Shown in pieces: positions 34,846 through 44,970 of a stretch of 64,000 nt of DNA (its first letter is position 1; the number at the start of each line of letters is the position of its first letter). The DNA lies in contig NZ_CP107834.1 of assembly GCF_036346595.1 (NCBI RefSeq), positions 5,766,001 to 5,830,000 of the forward strand. The letters run 5' to 3'. The stretch comes from Streptomyces sp. NBC_00525 (GTDB lineage Bacteria > Actinomycetota > Actinomycetes > Streptomycetales > Streptomycetaceae). A program made the translations under genes and the position numbers. The notes beneath the pieces are model-generated. The model did not search any database. It was not told the DNA's origin and saw only the letters and a program-made list of their open reading frames with translations.

Positions 34846-34897
34846 TACCGCGCATAGCGGTAGGCTGGTCACGGCGGTGCCCCGGTGGCACCGCCGT
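34846..34897. terminator. Two hairpins between chitinase and repeat-protein gene
   Basis: TACCGC/GCGGTA (34846-34862, 5-base loop) is followed by a perfect 11-bp stem ACGGCGGTGCC with its complement (34871-34897, 5-base loop). The second probably terminates chitinase mRNA, though it has no T run. The first could be an operator or part of the promoter of the next gene. Confidence 0.5.
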
Positions 34898-34957
34898 GTC
34901 TCACGACCGGGCCCGGTACGCGGCCCGGACCCAGCTGTTCGATGCGCGGGAGGAACC

Positions 34958-35263
34958 ATGACCAACCCCGAGCAGGACCCGAACCAGCAGGAAGGCCCCG
35001 CGGACGGCGGTGCCGCGGGCACGCCCGGTGTCCACGACGGCGGAGCGGACGGCGGCGCCGAAGGCCCCGCGGACGGGGGCGCGGCCGGTACGCCGGGTGT
35101 CCACGACGGCGGTGCCGACGGCGGCGCGGAAGGCCCTGCGGACGGGGGCGCGGCCGGTACGCCGGGTGTCCACGACGGCGGTGCGGACGGCGGTGCGGAC
35201 GGTGGGGCCGACGGTGGGGCGGATGGCGGTGCGGACGGCGGCGCCTCCGGCAGCGGTTCTTGA
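34958..35263 (+). CDS. Asp/Gly/Ala-rich tandem-repeat protein, possible modified-peptide precursor
   Basis: 101 aa from ATG 34958 with GGGAGGA 3-4 bases upstream. After a 12-residue leader-like MTNPEQDPNQQE come three 23-aa units, GPADGGAAGTPGVHDGGADG plus GAE or GAD, and then a run of DGGA units ending SGSGS. There is no Cys, Trp, Tyr or Phe, and each unit has one His and three Asp. It is probably disordered. The stop overlaps the TTG start of a JmjC-type oxygenase (TTGA), so the two are coupled. I propose that the repeats are the oxygenase substrate. An opposing view is that the repeats are low-complexity filler in any frame. Confidence 0.6.
   Translation: MTNPEQDPNQQEGPADGGAAGTPGVHDGGADGGAEGPADGGAAGTPGVHDGGADGGAEGPADGGAAGTPGVHDGGADGGADGGADGGADGGADGGASGSGS
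34994..35200 (+). repeat. Three 69-bp in-frame tandem repeats
   Basis: The units are 34994-35062, 35063-35131 and 35132-35200. They encode the same 23 residues (last residue Glu, Glu, Asp) and differ almost only at synonymous positions. A shorter GGTGCGGACGG-type repetition follows to about 35241. Conservation of protein over DNA suggests selection on the encoded peptide. Confidence 0.85.
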
Positions 35264-36471
35264 GTACGTCCCCGCCCGGCATCCGGGACCCCCGGACCGC
35301 GACGGCGGACCCAGGGGTCCTGGAGTCGCGTCTGACACCCGGCCTCGACCGGGAGGCGTTCGCCCGTGACATCTGGTCCCGGACCCCGCTGCTCAGCCGC
35401 CGGGCCGGCGACTTCTCCGACCTCTTCTCGGCCGGCGCCGTCGACGAACTCCTCTCGCGGCGCGGACTGCGTACGCCGTTCCTCCGCGTCGCCAAGAACG
35501 GCACCACGCTCCCCGACGCCTCGTTCACCTCGCCTGCCGGGGTGGGCGCCACCATCGGCGACCAGGCGGACGACACCGCGCTGTGGCGGGAGTTCGCGGA
35601 CGGCGCCACCCTCGTCCTCCAGGCCCTCCAGCGCACCTGGGCCCCCATCGGCGCGTTCACCGCCGCGCTCGCCGCCGAACTCGGCCACCCGGTCCAGGCC
35701 AACGCCTACGTCACCCCGCCGCAGAACCGGGGCTTCGACGCCCACTACGACGTCCACGACGTCTTCGTACTCCAGATCGAGGGCACCAAGCGCTGGACCG
35801 TGCACCCGCCCGTGCACCCCGACCCGCTGCGCGACCAGCCCTGGACCGACCACCGCAAAACCGTCACCGAGGCCGCGCGCGGCGAACCCCACCTCGACAC
35901 CGTTCTCGCCCCCGGCGACGTCCTCTACCTGCCGCGCGGCTGGCTGCACGCCGCCGAGGCCCAGGGTGAGGTGGCGATCCACCTCACCCTCGGCGTCCAC
36001 GCGTGGACCCGCTACGCCCTGGCCGAACAGCTGATGCGCGCCGCCCTCGCCGAACTGCGCGAGGACCCCTGGGCCCGCGCCTCCCTGCCGCTGGGCGCGG
36101 ACCGCGCCGACGAGGAGATCGCCCCGGTGCGCGAACGCCTCGCCGCCGCCCTCGCCGCCACCGACCCGGCCCCCCGCCTGCACCGCACCCGGCGCGCCGA
36201 GGCCCGGCCCGCACCGCTGGGACCCCTCGCCCAGCTCGCCGCCCTGCGGCGGCTCGGCCCCGGCACCCCGGTCCGGCTCCGGGGCGCCCTCGAAGCCCGC
36301 CTCGACGGCCGCCGCCTGATCAGCCGGGTGGGGTGGCTGGACTTCCCGGAGACCGACATCCCGGCCCTGCGCCGGCTGCTCTCCGGCGAGGTGCGCACCG
36401 CGGGCGACCTCGGCCTCGCCTGCGCGGGGAGGCTGCTGCGCGCTGGCGTCCTCGTACCGGCGGCCGCGTGA
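35260..36471 (+). CDS. JmjC/cupin-type Fe(II)- and 2-oxoglutarate-dependent oxygenase
   Basis: 403 aa from TTG 35260, overlapping the repeat gene stop. The frame is open further upstream, but that part would be an Arg/Cys-rich repeat, so the TTG is favoured. The iron ligands are H162 and D164 (FDAHYDVHD) with H230 (LPRGWLHAAEA); K177 and R178 (GTKRW) may hold 2-oxoglutarate. Size and layout match bacterial ribosomal-oxygenase-like proteins (YcfD/ROX), which hydroxylate protein side chains, including a C-terminal winged-helix-like region. The target may be the repeat protein upstream, or a ribosomal protein. Confidence 0.85.
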   Translation: MSTSPPGIRDPRTATADPGVLESRLTPGLDREAFARDIWSRTPLLSRRAGDFSDLFSAGAVDELLSRRGLRTPFLRVAKNGTTLPDASFTSPAGVGATIGDQADDTALWREFADGATLVLQALQRTWAPIGAFTAALAAELGHPVQANAYVTPPQNRGFDAHYDVHDVFVLQIEGTKRWTVHPPVHPDPLRDQPWTDHRKTVTEAARGEPHLDTVLAPGDVLYLPRGWLHAAEAQGEVAIHLTLGVHAWTRYALAEQLMRAALAELREDPWARASLPLGADRADEEIAPVRERLAAALAATDPAPRLHRTRRAEARPAPLGPLAQLAALRRLGPGTPVRLRGALEARLDGRRLISRVGWLDFPETDIPALRRLLSGEVRTAGDLGLACAGRLLRAGVLVPAAA

Positions 36472-37364
36472 CGGCGGAACGCTTCTTCTGCGCCGACGAC
36501 GCCCGTGCGCGGGGTGACGCGCTGCCGGGCACCGCCCCGTACGGGCTCGTCTGGGTGCTGGTCGAGCACCAGGGGCCCTGGCCGGCCAACGGCTACGACG
36601 GCCTCCCCCTCGACCCCGTGGCCAAGGCCCTCCTCTTCGAGGCGGCGAGCGCCGTACGGGCCCGCATCCTCCTGATCCGGCGCCACGGCCGCCGCACGGG
36701 CGACCCCGGACCCCGGCGCTGGGCCGTCCTGCGGTACGACGCCACCGGCCGGCACCGCCAGCGGTGGGGGACCTGGGAGCGCGACGAGGACCTGGCCCGC
36801 GCCGCCGACGCGCTCGGCGCACCGGGGGAGCCGGGCCTGCCGCCCGTCGTCCTCGTCTGCGTCCACGGCCGGCACGACACCTGCTGCGCGCTGCGCGGCC
36901 GCCCGGTCGCCGCCGCGCTGAGCGAGCGGTGGCCCGATCCGGTGTGGGAGTGCACGCATGTGGGCGGCGACCGGTTCGCCGCCAATGTGCTCGTCGCGCC
37001 CGACGGCGTCTACTACGGCGGCCTGGACGGGGCCTCGTCGGTCGACGTGGTCGGGCAGCACCTCGCGGACCGGGTCCACGCCGGACATCTGCGCGGCTAC
37101 ACCGACCTCTTCCCGGCCCAGCAGGCCGCCGTCGCCGCGCTGCTCGCCCGCCACGGCCCGGCCGGCCGGCACGCCTACACGGTCACCGGCACCTCACGGG
37201 CGGGCCCGCACTGGCTGATCCGCGTCACCGGCCCCGCACCGCGCTCCGCGGCGTACGACATCGAAGTCACCACGCACCACGCGCCACCCCACCGCCTGAC
37301 CTGCAACGGCCCGGCAGCGAGCACGGCCCTGGTCCACAAGGTCGTCTCGATCCGCACCGTCTGA
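36468..37364 (+). CDS. Sucrase/ferredoxin-like (Apd1/Aim32-type) Fe-S protein
   Basis: 298 aa from GTG 36468, overlapping the oxygenase stop (GTGA). Residues 131-140 read CVHGRHDTCC, and 162-168 read CTHVGGD, the pattern of the PF06999 sucrase/ferredoxin-like family. In its yeast members a [2Fe-2S] cluster is held by two Cys and two His on a thioredoxin-like fold. In this protein the second His position is Asp168, so ligation may differ. It could pass electrons to or from the oxygenase. It is the last gene of the overlapping three-gene cassette. Confidence 0.82.
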   Translation: MTAERFFCADDARARGDALPGTAPYGLVWVLVEHQGPWPANGYDGLPLDPVAKALLFEAASAVRARILLIRRHGRRTGDPGPRRWAVLRYDATGRHRQRWGTWERDEDLARAADALGAPGEPGLPPVVLVCVHGRHDTCCALRGRPVAAALSERWPDPVWECTHVGGDRFAANVLVAPDGVYYGGLDGASSVDVVGQHLADRVHAGHLRGYTDLFPAQQAAVAALLARHGPAGRHAYTVTGTSRAGPHWLIRVTGPAPRSAAYDIEVTTHHAPPHRLTCNGPAASTALVHKVVSIRTV

Positions 37365-37516
37365 AGCGCCGGCCTGCCGCAGGACCGGTGAAGGCCCGTC
37401 ACCTCCCGCCGATCCGCGCGACGTTGAGCCCGTCCACCCCAGGCGGTACGTTTTGCACCCACCGAGGAATCGTCGGTGCGGCTGCTGCGCGGCGCAAGGC
37501 AACGGGAAAGCGGGTC

Positions 37517-38110
37517 ATGAAACTGAAATCGCTCGGCAGGGGCATACCTGCGATATTGGCAGTTATCGCCTTGAGTGCAGGCTGCTCGAACGACACGTCC
37601 GACGGCACGGCCTCAGCCGCACGAAGTGAACCCGCGTCCGCGCCCCTGCCTCCGGACAGCCTGCCCGTCAAAATGAAGGAAGCCGCCGACAAGAACCTCG
37701 GCATCTCCGTCCGAGATGCGACGGACCTCGGCCGAACAGTGGATCTGCAGCACGCGGAACTGTGGAGGGCTTGCCTGACGAGAGAAGGAGCCGATCCGGA
37801 CTCCGTTGATTTCGGTGCTGTCCCGCGCGGGGAGAAGTGCCCAACGCACTGGAATGCCCATGTCCCGACCCCCAGGACACCGGATCTTGTGGGGAAGGAT
37901 TTCGAAGAATCCTACGACCGGCTGCTGAAGAAGGGCTACAACAGCCGGTTCATCGATGTGTTCTACGGAAGCCCCGGCATCGTCGATCAGCAGGAAATCC
38001 CCCGGGTGCACGGAGAAATTTGCAGCCAGAGCCCGAAACCCGGCGAATTGTACGATGCCTCGGAAAACGTCAAACTGTCCGTGGCGATAGGAAAGTGCCC
38101 GGCGGTCTGA
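37517..38110 (+). CDS. Lipoprotein with PASTA-like C-terminal domain
   Basis: 197 aa from ATG 37517. The signal ends VIALSAGC, with Cys at about residue 23 as lipid site. A Ser/Pro/Ala-rich linker follows. The C-terminal 75 residues (TPDLVGKDFEESYDRLLKKGYN and ENVKLSVAIGKC) resemble a PASTA domain, the fold that in Ser/Thr kinases and penicillin-binding proteins senses peptidoglycan. The middle has two Cys that could pair. GC content at third positions looks lower than in the neighbours. Role unknown; it is probably a single-gene unit. Confidence 0.72.
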   Translation: MKLKSLGRGIPAILAVIALSAGCSNDTSDGTASAARSEPASAPLPPDSLPVKMKEAADKNLGISVRDATDLGRTVDLQHAELWRACLTREGADPDSVDFGAVPRGEKCPTHWNAHVPTPRTPDLVGKDFEESYDRLLKKGYNSRFIDVFYGSPGIVDQQEIPRVHGEICSQSPKPGELYDASENVKLSVAIGKCPAV

Positions 38111-38128
38111 AACGCACGACATCCTCAA

Positions 38129-38187
38129 CCCCGACGCACTGCCGCCCCGACGCACTGCCGCCCCGGCGTCATGCGGCGCCGGGGCGG
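38129..38187. terminator. Tandem 16-bp repeat and convergent terminator
   Basis: CCCCGACGCACTGCCG occurs twice in direct tandem (38129-38144 and 38145-38160). Its end merges with an 11-bp perfect stem, CCGCCCCGGCG (38158-38168) with CGCCGGGGCGG (38177-38187). It lies between the convergent lipoprotein and malate synthase genes and probably ends both transcripts. Confidence 0.65.
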
Positions 38188-38202
38188 GGGAGCGTACGGG
38201 GG

Positions 38203-39822
<1,620 letters not shown>

Positions 39823-39981
39823 GAGCTGTCACTCCTTCAGCGGGCGGTGCGGACGGCGTCCACGGCCGCCGGGCCGCCCGATTCGGCACGGCGTGCCGGG
39901 GCTCCGGGATACGGCTGAGGCCGCCGTCTGAGGTGCAGAGGGCTTCTGGTCAGTGGATAGTAGTTTCCTCATGGTGGAAGT

Positions 39982-39996
39982 TCAATGTTTTGTTGA
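39982..39996. promoter_or_regulatory. AllR-type operator upstream of malate synthase
   Basis: TCAATGTTTTGTTGA matches TCAACAGTTTGTTGA at 12 of 15 positions, with a perfect right half. It lies 160 bases upstream of the leftward malate synthase start. The surrounding 39940-40000 stretch is clearly AT-richer than its neighbours, as expected for a promoter. Confidence 0.6.
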
Positions 39997-40055
39997 TGTC
40001 GAGATTCTCCGGCTCGACAGAACTGCCGGGGCGTCGGCGCAGCGTCCCAGGGGGC

Positions 40056-40661
40056 TCACTCCAGGTGCGAGAGGTCCGCCGGAGTGTCGATGTCGTACGC
40101 CTGTGCCACATCGCCGCACTCGACGAGCGCCAGCGCGTCGCGGTGCGCCCGCAGATACGCCCGCGCCCCCTGATCGCCCACCGCCCCGGCCGCGACGTCC
40201 GCCCACCGGTCCGCCCCGAACAGCACCGGATGCCCGCGCTCACCCCCGTACGAGGCCGCTACCAGGCTCGTCCGGTCCCGGCAGGCCGCCCGCACCCGCG
40301 CCACCGCCCGCCCGCCGATCCCCGGCTGGTCGACCAGCAGCACCAGCGCCGCGTCCGCTCCCGTCCCCGCGAGCGCGCCGAGCCCCGCCCGCAGCGAGGA
40401 ACCCATCCCGGAGGTCCACTCCGTGTTGACGGAGACCGTGCAGCCGGCCAGATCCGCCCGCGCCCGCACCTCGTCGGCCGCCGCGCCCAGCACCACGTGC
40501 ACCGGACCGCAGCCGCCCTCCCGCAGCACCCGCACCGCATGCTCCACGAGCGGGCGTCCACGGTGTCCCAGCAGGGCTTTCGGGCGTCCACCGAGCCTCC
40601 GCCCGCCCCCTGCGGCGAGCAGCAGTCCGGCGACGACGGGCGAGACGCGTTCACTTGTCAT
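40056..40661 (-). CDS. MobA/CoxI-like molybdopterin nucleotidyltransferase
   Basis: 201 aa. The N-terminal GLLLAAGGGRRLGGRPKALL is the nucleotide-binding signature of MobA-like enzymes, followed by HVVLGAAADEVRA, TSGMGSSLRAGL and VLLVDQPGI with the metal-binding Asp. Such enzymes attach CMP or GMP to molybdopterin, often for xanthine dehydrogenase. No xanthine dehydrogenase gene is in the window, but the purine catabolic setting makes that a likely client. It has its own transcription unit upstream of malate synthase, in the same direction. Confidence 0.82.
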   Translation of the reverse strand: MTSERVSPVVAGLLLAAGGGRRLGGRPKALLGHRGRPLVEHAVRVLREGGCGPVHVVLGAAADEVRARADLAGCTVSVNTEWTSGMGSSLRAGLGALAGTGADAALVLLVDQPGIGGRAVARVRAACRDRTSLVAASYGGERGHPVLFGADRWADVAAGAVGDQGARAYLRAHRDALALVECGDVAQAYDIDTPADLSHLE

Positions 40662-40842
40662 ACCGCTCTGGATACCCCACGCCCGCCGTTCACGCCCGCG
40701 CCGCCCACCCGTACGGCGTGCATGAGGCGCGCGGAGTGGCGCCCGGTACCTTTTATGGCGTTAACTTGCCCGCACCCCCGGACACTTGACCAGGTTTGGG
40801 GAGCGGTCGGAACACCGGCACGAGGACGTGCGAGGGGGAGCT

Positions 40843-41157
40843 TTGTTGAAGAGCGTCGGGCAGGAACGGGTGGCCGGCAGCGGTGAGGACCCCAGGGTGA
40901 CGGAGCTGCGCACCGCGGTCTCCCGGCTGCGGCGGGCCCTGGCCGGGCATCCCGGACAGTTCCCCGACCGCGCCATCGCCGAGGACGAACTCGCCGCGCT
41001 GGCCGCCATGGCGCTCAGCGGGGTGCCGGAGATCCCCCGGCTGCGCCGCTCGCTGCTGCTGGTCGCGGGGGCGATCGGCTCGGTGAGCGCGCTGGCGTCG
41101 GCGCTGCGGGACGTACGCGTCGCCGTCGACCTCTTCGGCGAGCCGCCGCGCCGCTGA
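40843..41157 (+). CDS. DUF5955 family small protein
   Basis: 104 aa from TTG 40843 (a second TTG follows at once; GGGGGAG lies a few bases upstream). The frame is open for 19 more codons upstream. The product (LKSVGQERVAGSGEDPRVTE near the start) is helical with heptad-like spacing, TELRTAVSRLRRALAGHPGQ and IPRLRRSLLLVAGAIGSVSA. It matches my memory of DUF5955, a Streptomyces protein of unknown function. It may be a small coiled-coil or membrane-associated helper. It is convergent with the two-component genes. Confidence 0.65.
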   Translation: MLKSVGQERVAGSGEDPRVTELRTAVSRLRRALAGHPGQFPDRAIAEDELAALAAMALSGVPEIPRLRRSLLLVAGAIGSVSALASALRDVRVAVDLFGEPPRR

Positions 41158-41175
41158 CCGGCGACCGGTGACGGA

Positions 41176-41808
41176 TCAGCGGCGGATCAGCCTGCGGGCC
41201 GTCGCCGCCGCGACCGCCGCCGTGCGCGAATCCACGCCGAGCTTGGCGTAGATGTGCACCAGATGGGACTTCACGGTCGCCTGGCTGAGGAACAGCCGCT
41301 TGCTGATCTCCGCGTTGGACAGGCCGTCGCCGACCAGCCGCAGCACCTCCAGCTCGCGCTTGGTGAGCGCCTGGGCGGGCGTGCGCATCCGGTCCATCAG
41401 CCGGTGCGCGACGGCCAGGGCCAGCGCGGAACGGCCCGCCGCCGCCGTACGGACCGCGGCCGCCAGCTCCTCGGGCGGCGCGTCCTTCAGCAGATAGCCC
41501 GCCGCCCCCGCCTCCACCGCCGCCAGGATGTCCGCGTCGCTGTCGTACGTCGTCAGGATCAGCACGCGCGGCGCGTCCGGCGCCGCCGTGATCGCGGCGG
41601 TGGCCTGCGCGCCGTGCATCCCGGACCCGAACTGCAGGTCCATGAGCACCACGTCGAGCCCGCCCGCCGCGGCACGGGCGACCGCCTCCTCGGCGGTGGC
41701 GGCCTCCGCCACGACCCGGAAGTCCGGCTCGGTGTCCAGGACCGCCCGCAGCCCGGCCCGCACCACCGGATGGTCGTCGGCGAGCAGCAGCCTGACCGGC
41801 GCGCTCAT
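41176..41808 (-). CDS. NarL-type response regulator
   Basis: 210 aa from ATG 41808, overlapping the kinase stop (ATGA). The receiver domain has acidic DD at 11-12, the phospho-acceptor Asp57 in [10 protein letters not shown], Thr in ILTTYDSD and Lys in [12 protein letters not shown] LuxR-type helix-turn-helix is at about 145-205 ([20 protein letters not shown]). It is phosphorylated by the histidine kinase encoded just upstream. The likely target is the divergent ABC transporter at 43116-44896, a common arrangement in Streptomyces; this link is inference. Confidence 0.9.
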   Translation of the reverse strand: MSAPVRLLLADDHPVVRAGLRAVLDTEPDFRVVAEAATAEEAVARAAAGGLDVVLMDLQFGSGMHGAQATAAITAAPDAPRVLILTTYDSDADILAAVEAGAAGYLLKDAPPEELAAAVRTAAAGRSALALAVAHRLMDRMRTPAQALTKRELEVLRLVGDGLSNAEISKRLFLSQATVKSHLVHIYAKLGVDSRTAAVAAATARRLIRR

Positions 41809-43007
41809 GCCGCCTCCCGCCCCGCCCGGCCCACCGGCAGCGGCAGCGTCAGCGCGACGGCGGTGCCCTGGCCGGGCGCCGACTCCACGCTCAGCGTGCC
41901 GCCCAGCGACCGGGCCCGCGAACGCATCGCCGGCAGCCCGAACCCGCCCGACTCCGGGGAGGTCGCCGCCGGCTCGTCCTGCGCGAAGCCGCGTCCGTCG
42001 TCCACCACGTCCAGCGACACCGAGGTGTCCATGAAGCTCAGCGTGATCTCCGCCCGCCGCGCCCCGGCGTGCCGCACGGTGTTCGCGAGCGCCGACTGCG
42101 CGGTCCGCAGCAGCGCCACCTCGTACGGCGTGGGCAGTTCGACCGGGGTGCCGCTCACCGCGAACTGCACCGTGAGCCCCGGCGCGGCGGTACGGGCCGT
42201 GAGCCGTTCCAGGGCGGCCGCCAGCGAACCGTTCTCCAGGTCCGGCGGGGTCAGGGCGCGGACGAAGCGGCGGGCCTCGGCGAGGTTGTCCTGCGCCGCC
42301 TCGCGCGCCCGGTGCACATGGGCGGCGGCCGGGGCGTCGTCGGGCAGGGCCCGCTCGGCGGCGCGCAGCAGCAGCTGGATGCTGGACAGGCCCTGGGCCA
42401 GGGTGTCGTGGATCTCGCGGGCCAGCCGCTCCCGCTCCGCCAGGGTGCCCGCGGTGCGCTCCGCCTCGGCCAGCTCCGCACGGGTGGCGACCAGCTCCTC
42501 GATGAGCCGGCGGCGCCGCTCGCTCTCCCGGAACAGCGCCTCGTACCCGAGGACCGTGGCCACGGCGACGGCCGCGCCCAGCAGCGGGCCGATGAACGTG
42601 CCCGGCGTGACCGCCTGCCCGTGCAGCAGGAAGCCCGCGATGGCCGCGCCGGCCGTCGCCGCGACGGCGGGCAGGCTCCAGTGCGTCGGCAGCAGATGCA
42701 GCTGGAGGAAGTAGAGCGGGAAGGCCACCCACAGCGCGTCCGGCGACAGCACCAGCAGCACCGCCCACAGCAGCCCCAGCACCGCCAGCCAGCCCGCGCC
42801 CGCGCGGGTCCCCGGCTGCACGGACCGGACCGCGGCGCCGGTCACGTACACCGCGCCCAGCACCCCGGCGGTCGCGATCACCGCACCCGTGCGGGGACCG
42901 CCGTCCCCGGCGGCCTTGACGGCGGTGAGCGCCAGCAGGCCCAGCAGCAGACCGTGCAGACACAGCCGCAGCGCGGCGGCGACGGGAGGGTGGACACGCG
43001 TTTCCAT
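41805..43007 (-). CDS. Sensor histidine kinase (HisKA_3 type)
   Basis: 400 aa from ATG 43007; an earlier in-frame start at 43067 lies inside the divergent promoter region. About five or six hydrophobic segments make up the N-terminal 150 residues, with little outside the membrane. The phospho-acceptor is His200 in [16 protein letters not shown], and the ATPase domain has [15 protein letters not shown] as N-box and DDGRGF as G1. No ribosome binding site is seen, so the mRNA may be leaderless. It forms a coupled pair with the response regulator. Confidence 0.88.
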   Translation of the reverse strand: METRVHPPVAAALRLCLHGLLLGLLALTAVKAAGDGGPRTGAVIATAGVLGAVYVTGAAVRSVQPGTRAGAGWLAVLGLLWAVLLVLSPDALWVAFPLYFLQLHLLPTHWSLPAVAATAGAAIAGFLLHGQAVTPGTFIGPLLGAAVAVATVLGYEALFRESERRRRLIEELVATRAELAEAERTAGTLAERERLAREIHDTLAQGLSSIQLLLRAAERALPDDAPAAAHVHRAREAAQDNLAEARRFVRALTPPDLENGSLAAALERLTARTAAPGLTVQFAVSGTPVELPTPYEVALLRTAQSALANTVRHAGARRAEITLSFMDTSVSLDVVDDGRGFAQDEPAATSPESGGFGLPAMRSRARSLGGTLSVESAPGQGTAVALTLPLPVGRAGREAA

Positions 43008-43115
43008 TGAATCCAGCGTAGGCGCGTCCCGCCCGGAGCCGGTCAATCGAAAGGTTGATGTCGTCACCAGCGCGGGGGCGATGCCCGGCGGGCTCCGGAG
43101 AACAAGGCTGGGGGC

Positions 43116-44216
43116 ATGTTCGTCGCATGGAGAGATCTACGGTTCGCCAAGGGCCGCTTCGCGCTCATGGGCACGGTCGTCGTGCTGATCACCCTGCTGG
43201 TCGGTCTGCTGTCCGGGCTCACCGCGGGGCTGGCCCGTGAGAACACCTCGGCCGTCACCGGGCTGAACGCCGACCGGCTGGCGTTCGCCGCCCCGCCGGA
43301 CGGCCGCTCGGTGTCCTTCACCGACTCCTCGGTCGGCGAGGACGCGGTACGGGCCTGGGCCCGGCAGCCGGGCGTGACGTCCGCGGAGCCGCTCGGCATC
43401 CGCACCCTGAACGCCACCGCCGGTACGGGGGAGCGCATGCCCGGTACGGGGGAGCGCACGGCCGCCGTCTCCGCGTTCGGTGTCGAGCCCGGCAGCGGAC
43501 TGGCCCCGCTCGGCACGGAGGTCGCCCCCGGCGAGGTCGTCCTCTCGCGCGGCGGAGCCGACGAGCTGGACGTGCGCGCCGGGGACCGGCTGCGGCTCGG
43601 CGGCCGGGAGGTCACCGTGGCCGCCGTCGCCGGCGACGCCTCGTACAGCCACACCCCGGTCGTCTGGACCGACCTCGCCGACTGGCGGCGCGCCGGGAAC
43701 GGGGACGCCCGCGCCACCGTGATCGCCCTGACCCTCACCGGCGCCGCCGACACGGCCGCCGGCGACCGGGCGGCGGGCACCCGGACCCTCACCCTGGCGG
43801 ACTCCCTCACCGCGATCGGCTCCTACCAGGCCGAGAACGGCTCGCTCCAGCTGATGCGCGGCTTCCTCTTCGTCATCTCCGCCCTGGTCATCGGCGCGTT
43901 CTTCACCGTCTGGACGATCCAGCGCAGCGGCGACGTCGCCGTGCTCAAGGCGCTGGGCGCCTCCACCCCGTATCTGCTCAGGGACGCGCTCGGACAGGCC
44001 GTCGTGATGCTCGTCCTCGGCACGGGCCTGGGCACCGCCCTCGCCTCCGGCATCGGTGTCCTGGTCGCGGGCGGCAGCGTGCCGTTCGTCCTGGACGCGG
44101 CGACGGTCCTCGTGCCGGCCGCCGTGACCATCGTCCTCGGCGCCGCCGGGGCGGCCCTGTCCATCCGGCGGATCACCGCCGTCGACCCGCTCACCGCGCT
44201 CGGGAGTGCCCGATGA
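43116..44216 (+). CDS. FtsX-like ABC transporter permease
   Basis: 366 aa, [20 protein letters not shown]. The topology is one N-terminal membrane helix, a large extracytoplasmic domain (about 45-245) and three C-terminal helices, the MacB/FtsX pattern. A short in-frame duplication [14 protein letters not shown] is seen near residues 107-120. It overlaps the ATPase gene by four bases (ATGA). Such pairs often export peptides or lipids or act as mechanotransmitters. It is divergent from the histidine kinase, so it is a candidate output of that system. Confidence 0.88.
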   Translation: MFVAWRDLRFAKGRFALMGTVVVLITLLVGLLSGLTAGLARENTSAVTGLNADRLAFAAPPDGRSVSFTDSSVGEDAVRAWARQPGVTSAEPLGIRTLNATAGTGERMPGTGERTAAVSAFGVEPGSGLAPLGTEVAPGEVVLSRGGADELDVRAGDRLRLGGREVTVAAVAGDASYSHTPVVWTDLADWRRAGNGDARATVIALTLTGAADTAAGDRAAGTRTLTLADSLTAIGSYQAENGSLQLMRGFLFVISALVIGAFFTVWTIQRSGDVAVLKALGASTPYLLRDALGQAVVMLVLGTGLGTALASGIGVLVAGGSVPFVLDAATVLVPAAVTIVLGAAGAALSIRRITAVDPLTALGSAR

Positions 44217-44896
44217 CCCTCACGCTCACCGATGTCACCCTCACCTACCCGGACGGCGACGGCCGCCTCACCGCCCTGGACCGCGTCGCGCTCGACGTGC
44301 CCGCCGGCACCCTCACCGCCGTCGTCGGACCGTCCGGCTCCGGCAAGTCCAGCCTGCTCGCGGTGGCCGCGACGCTGGTCGCCCCGGACTCGGGCACGGT
44401 CCTCGTCGCCGGTACGGACACCACGGGGCTGGGGCGCGCCGAGCAGGCGGCGCTGCGCCGGGAGCGGGTCGGCATCGTCTTCCAGCAGCCCAATCTGCTG
44501 CCCTCGCTGACCGCCGTCGAACAGCTCCAGGTCATGACGCATCTCTCCGGCGGCCGGGCCGGGGCCGCCCGTGCCCGCGCGCTCGACCTGCTCGACGCGG
44601 TCGGCCTCGCCGGGCAGGCGGGCCGCAGGCCCCACCAGCTCTCCGGCGGTCAGCGCCAGCGGGTCAACATCGCCCGCGCCCTGATGAACGAGCCGGCCCT
44701 GCTGCTGGTGGACGAGCCGACCAGCGCACTGGACCATGAGCGCGGCGCGGCCGTTCTCGACCTGCTGGTCACGCTGACCCGGCAGCGCTCCACGGCGACG
44801 GTCCTGGTCACCCACGACCGCGCCCACCTGGACCGCGCGGACCGCACGGTCACCATGACGGACGGCCGGCTCACGGCCGCCCCGGCCCCGGTGTGA
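44213..44896 (+). CDS. ABC transporter ATP-binding protein (MacB/LolD type)
   Basis: 227 aa. Walker A is GPSGSGKS at 39-46, the Q-loop is VGIVFQQPNLLPSL, the signature is LSGGQRQRVNIARAL, and Walker B is LLLVDEPTSALDHE with a following switch His in LVTHDRAHLD. The FQQPNLLPSLTAVEQ loop is typical of ATPases that drive FtsX/MacB permeases. It powers the permease encoded just upstream. The stop lies inside the first copy of a 20-bp tandem repeat, followed by a strong terminator. Confidence 0.92.
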   Translation: MTLTLTDVTLTYPDGDGRLTALDRVALDVPAGTLTAVVGPSGSGKSSLLAVAATLVAPDSGTVLVAGTDTTGLGRAEQAALRRERVGIVFQQPNLLPSLTAVEQLQVMTHLSGGRAGAARARALDLLDAVGLAGQAGRRPHQLSGGQRQRVNIARALMNEPALLLVDEPTSALDHERGAAVLDLLVTLTRQRSTATVLVTHDRAHLDRADRTVTMTDGRLTAAPAPV

Positions 44897-44954
44897 CGCG
44901 AACGGGCCCGGTGTGACGCGAACGGGCCCGGACCCTCCGAAGGGTCCGGGCCCG
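44891..44954 (+). terminator. Tandem 20-bp duplication and terminator hairpin
   Basis: GTGTGACGCGAACGGGCCCG occurs at 44891-44910 and 44911-44930 without a mismatch. The second copy runs into a 14-bp perfect stem (44923-44936 with 44941-44954, loop CCGA). The first copy contains the ATPase stop codon. It separates the convergent ABC and IclR genes. Confidence 0.8.
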
Positions 44955-44970
44955 CCCGCCGTGCTCCGCC

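Noticed and set aside
34994..35200. CRISPR array
   Set aside because: The repeats are directly adjacent without spacers, are in frame, and encode the same peptide. There are no cas genes.
34885..35259. Upstream extension of the JmjC oxygenase frame through the repeats
   Set aside because: It would give an Arg/Cys-rich repeated sequence with no family resemblance. The TTG at 35260 overlaps the repeat gene stop and the oxygenase homology begins after it.
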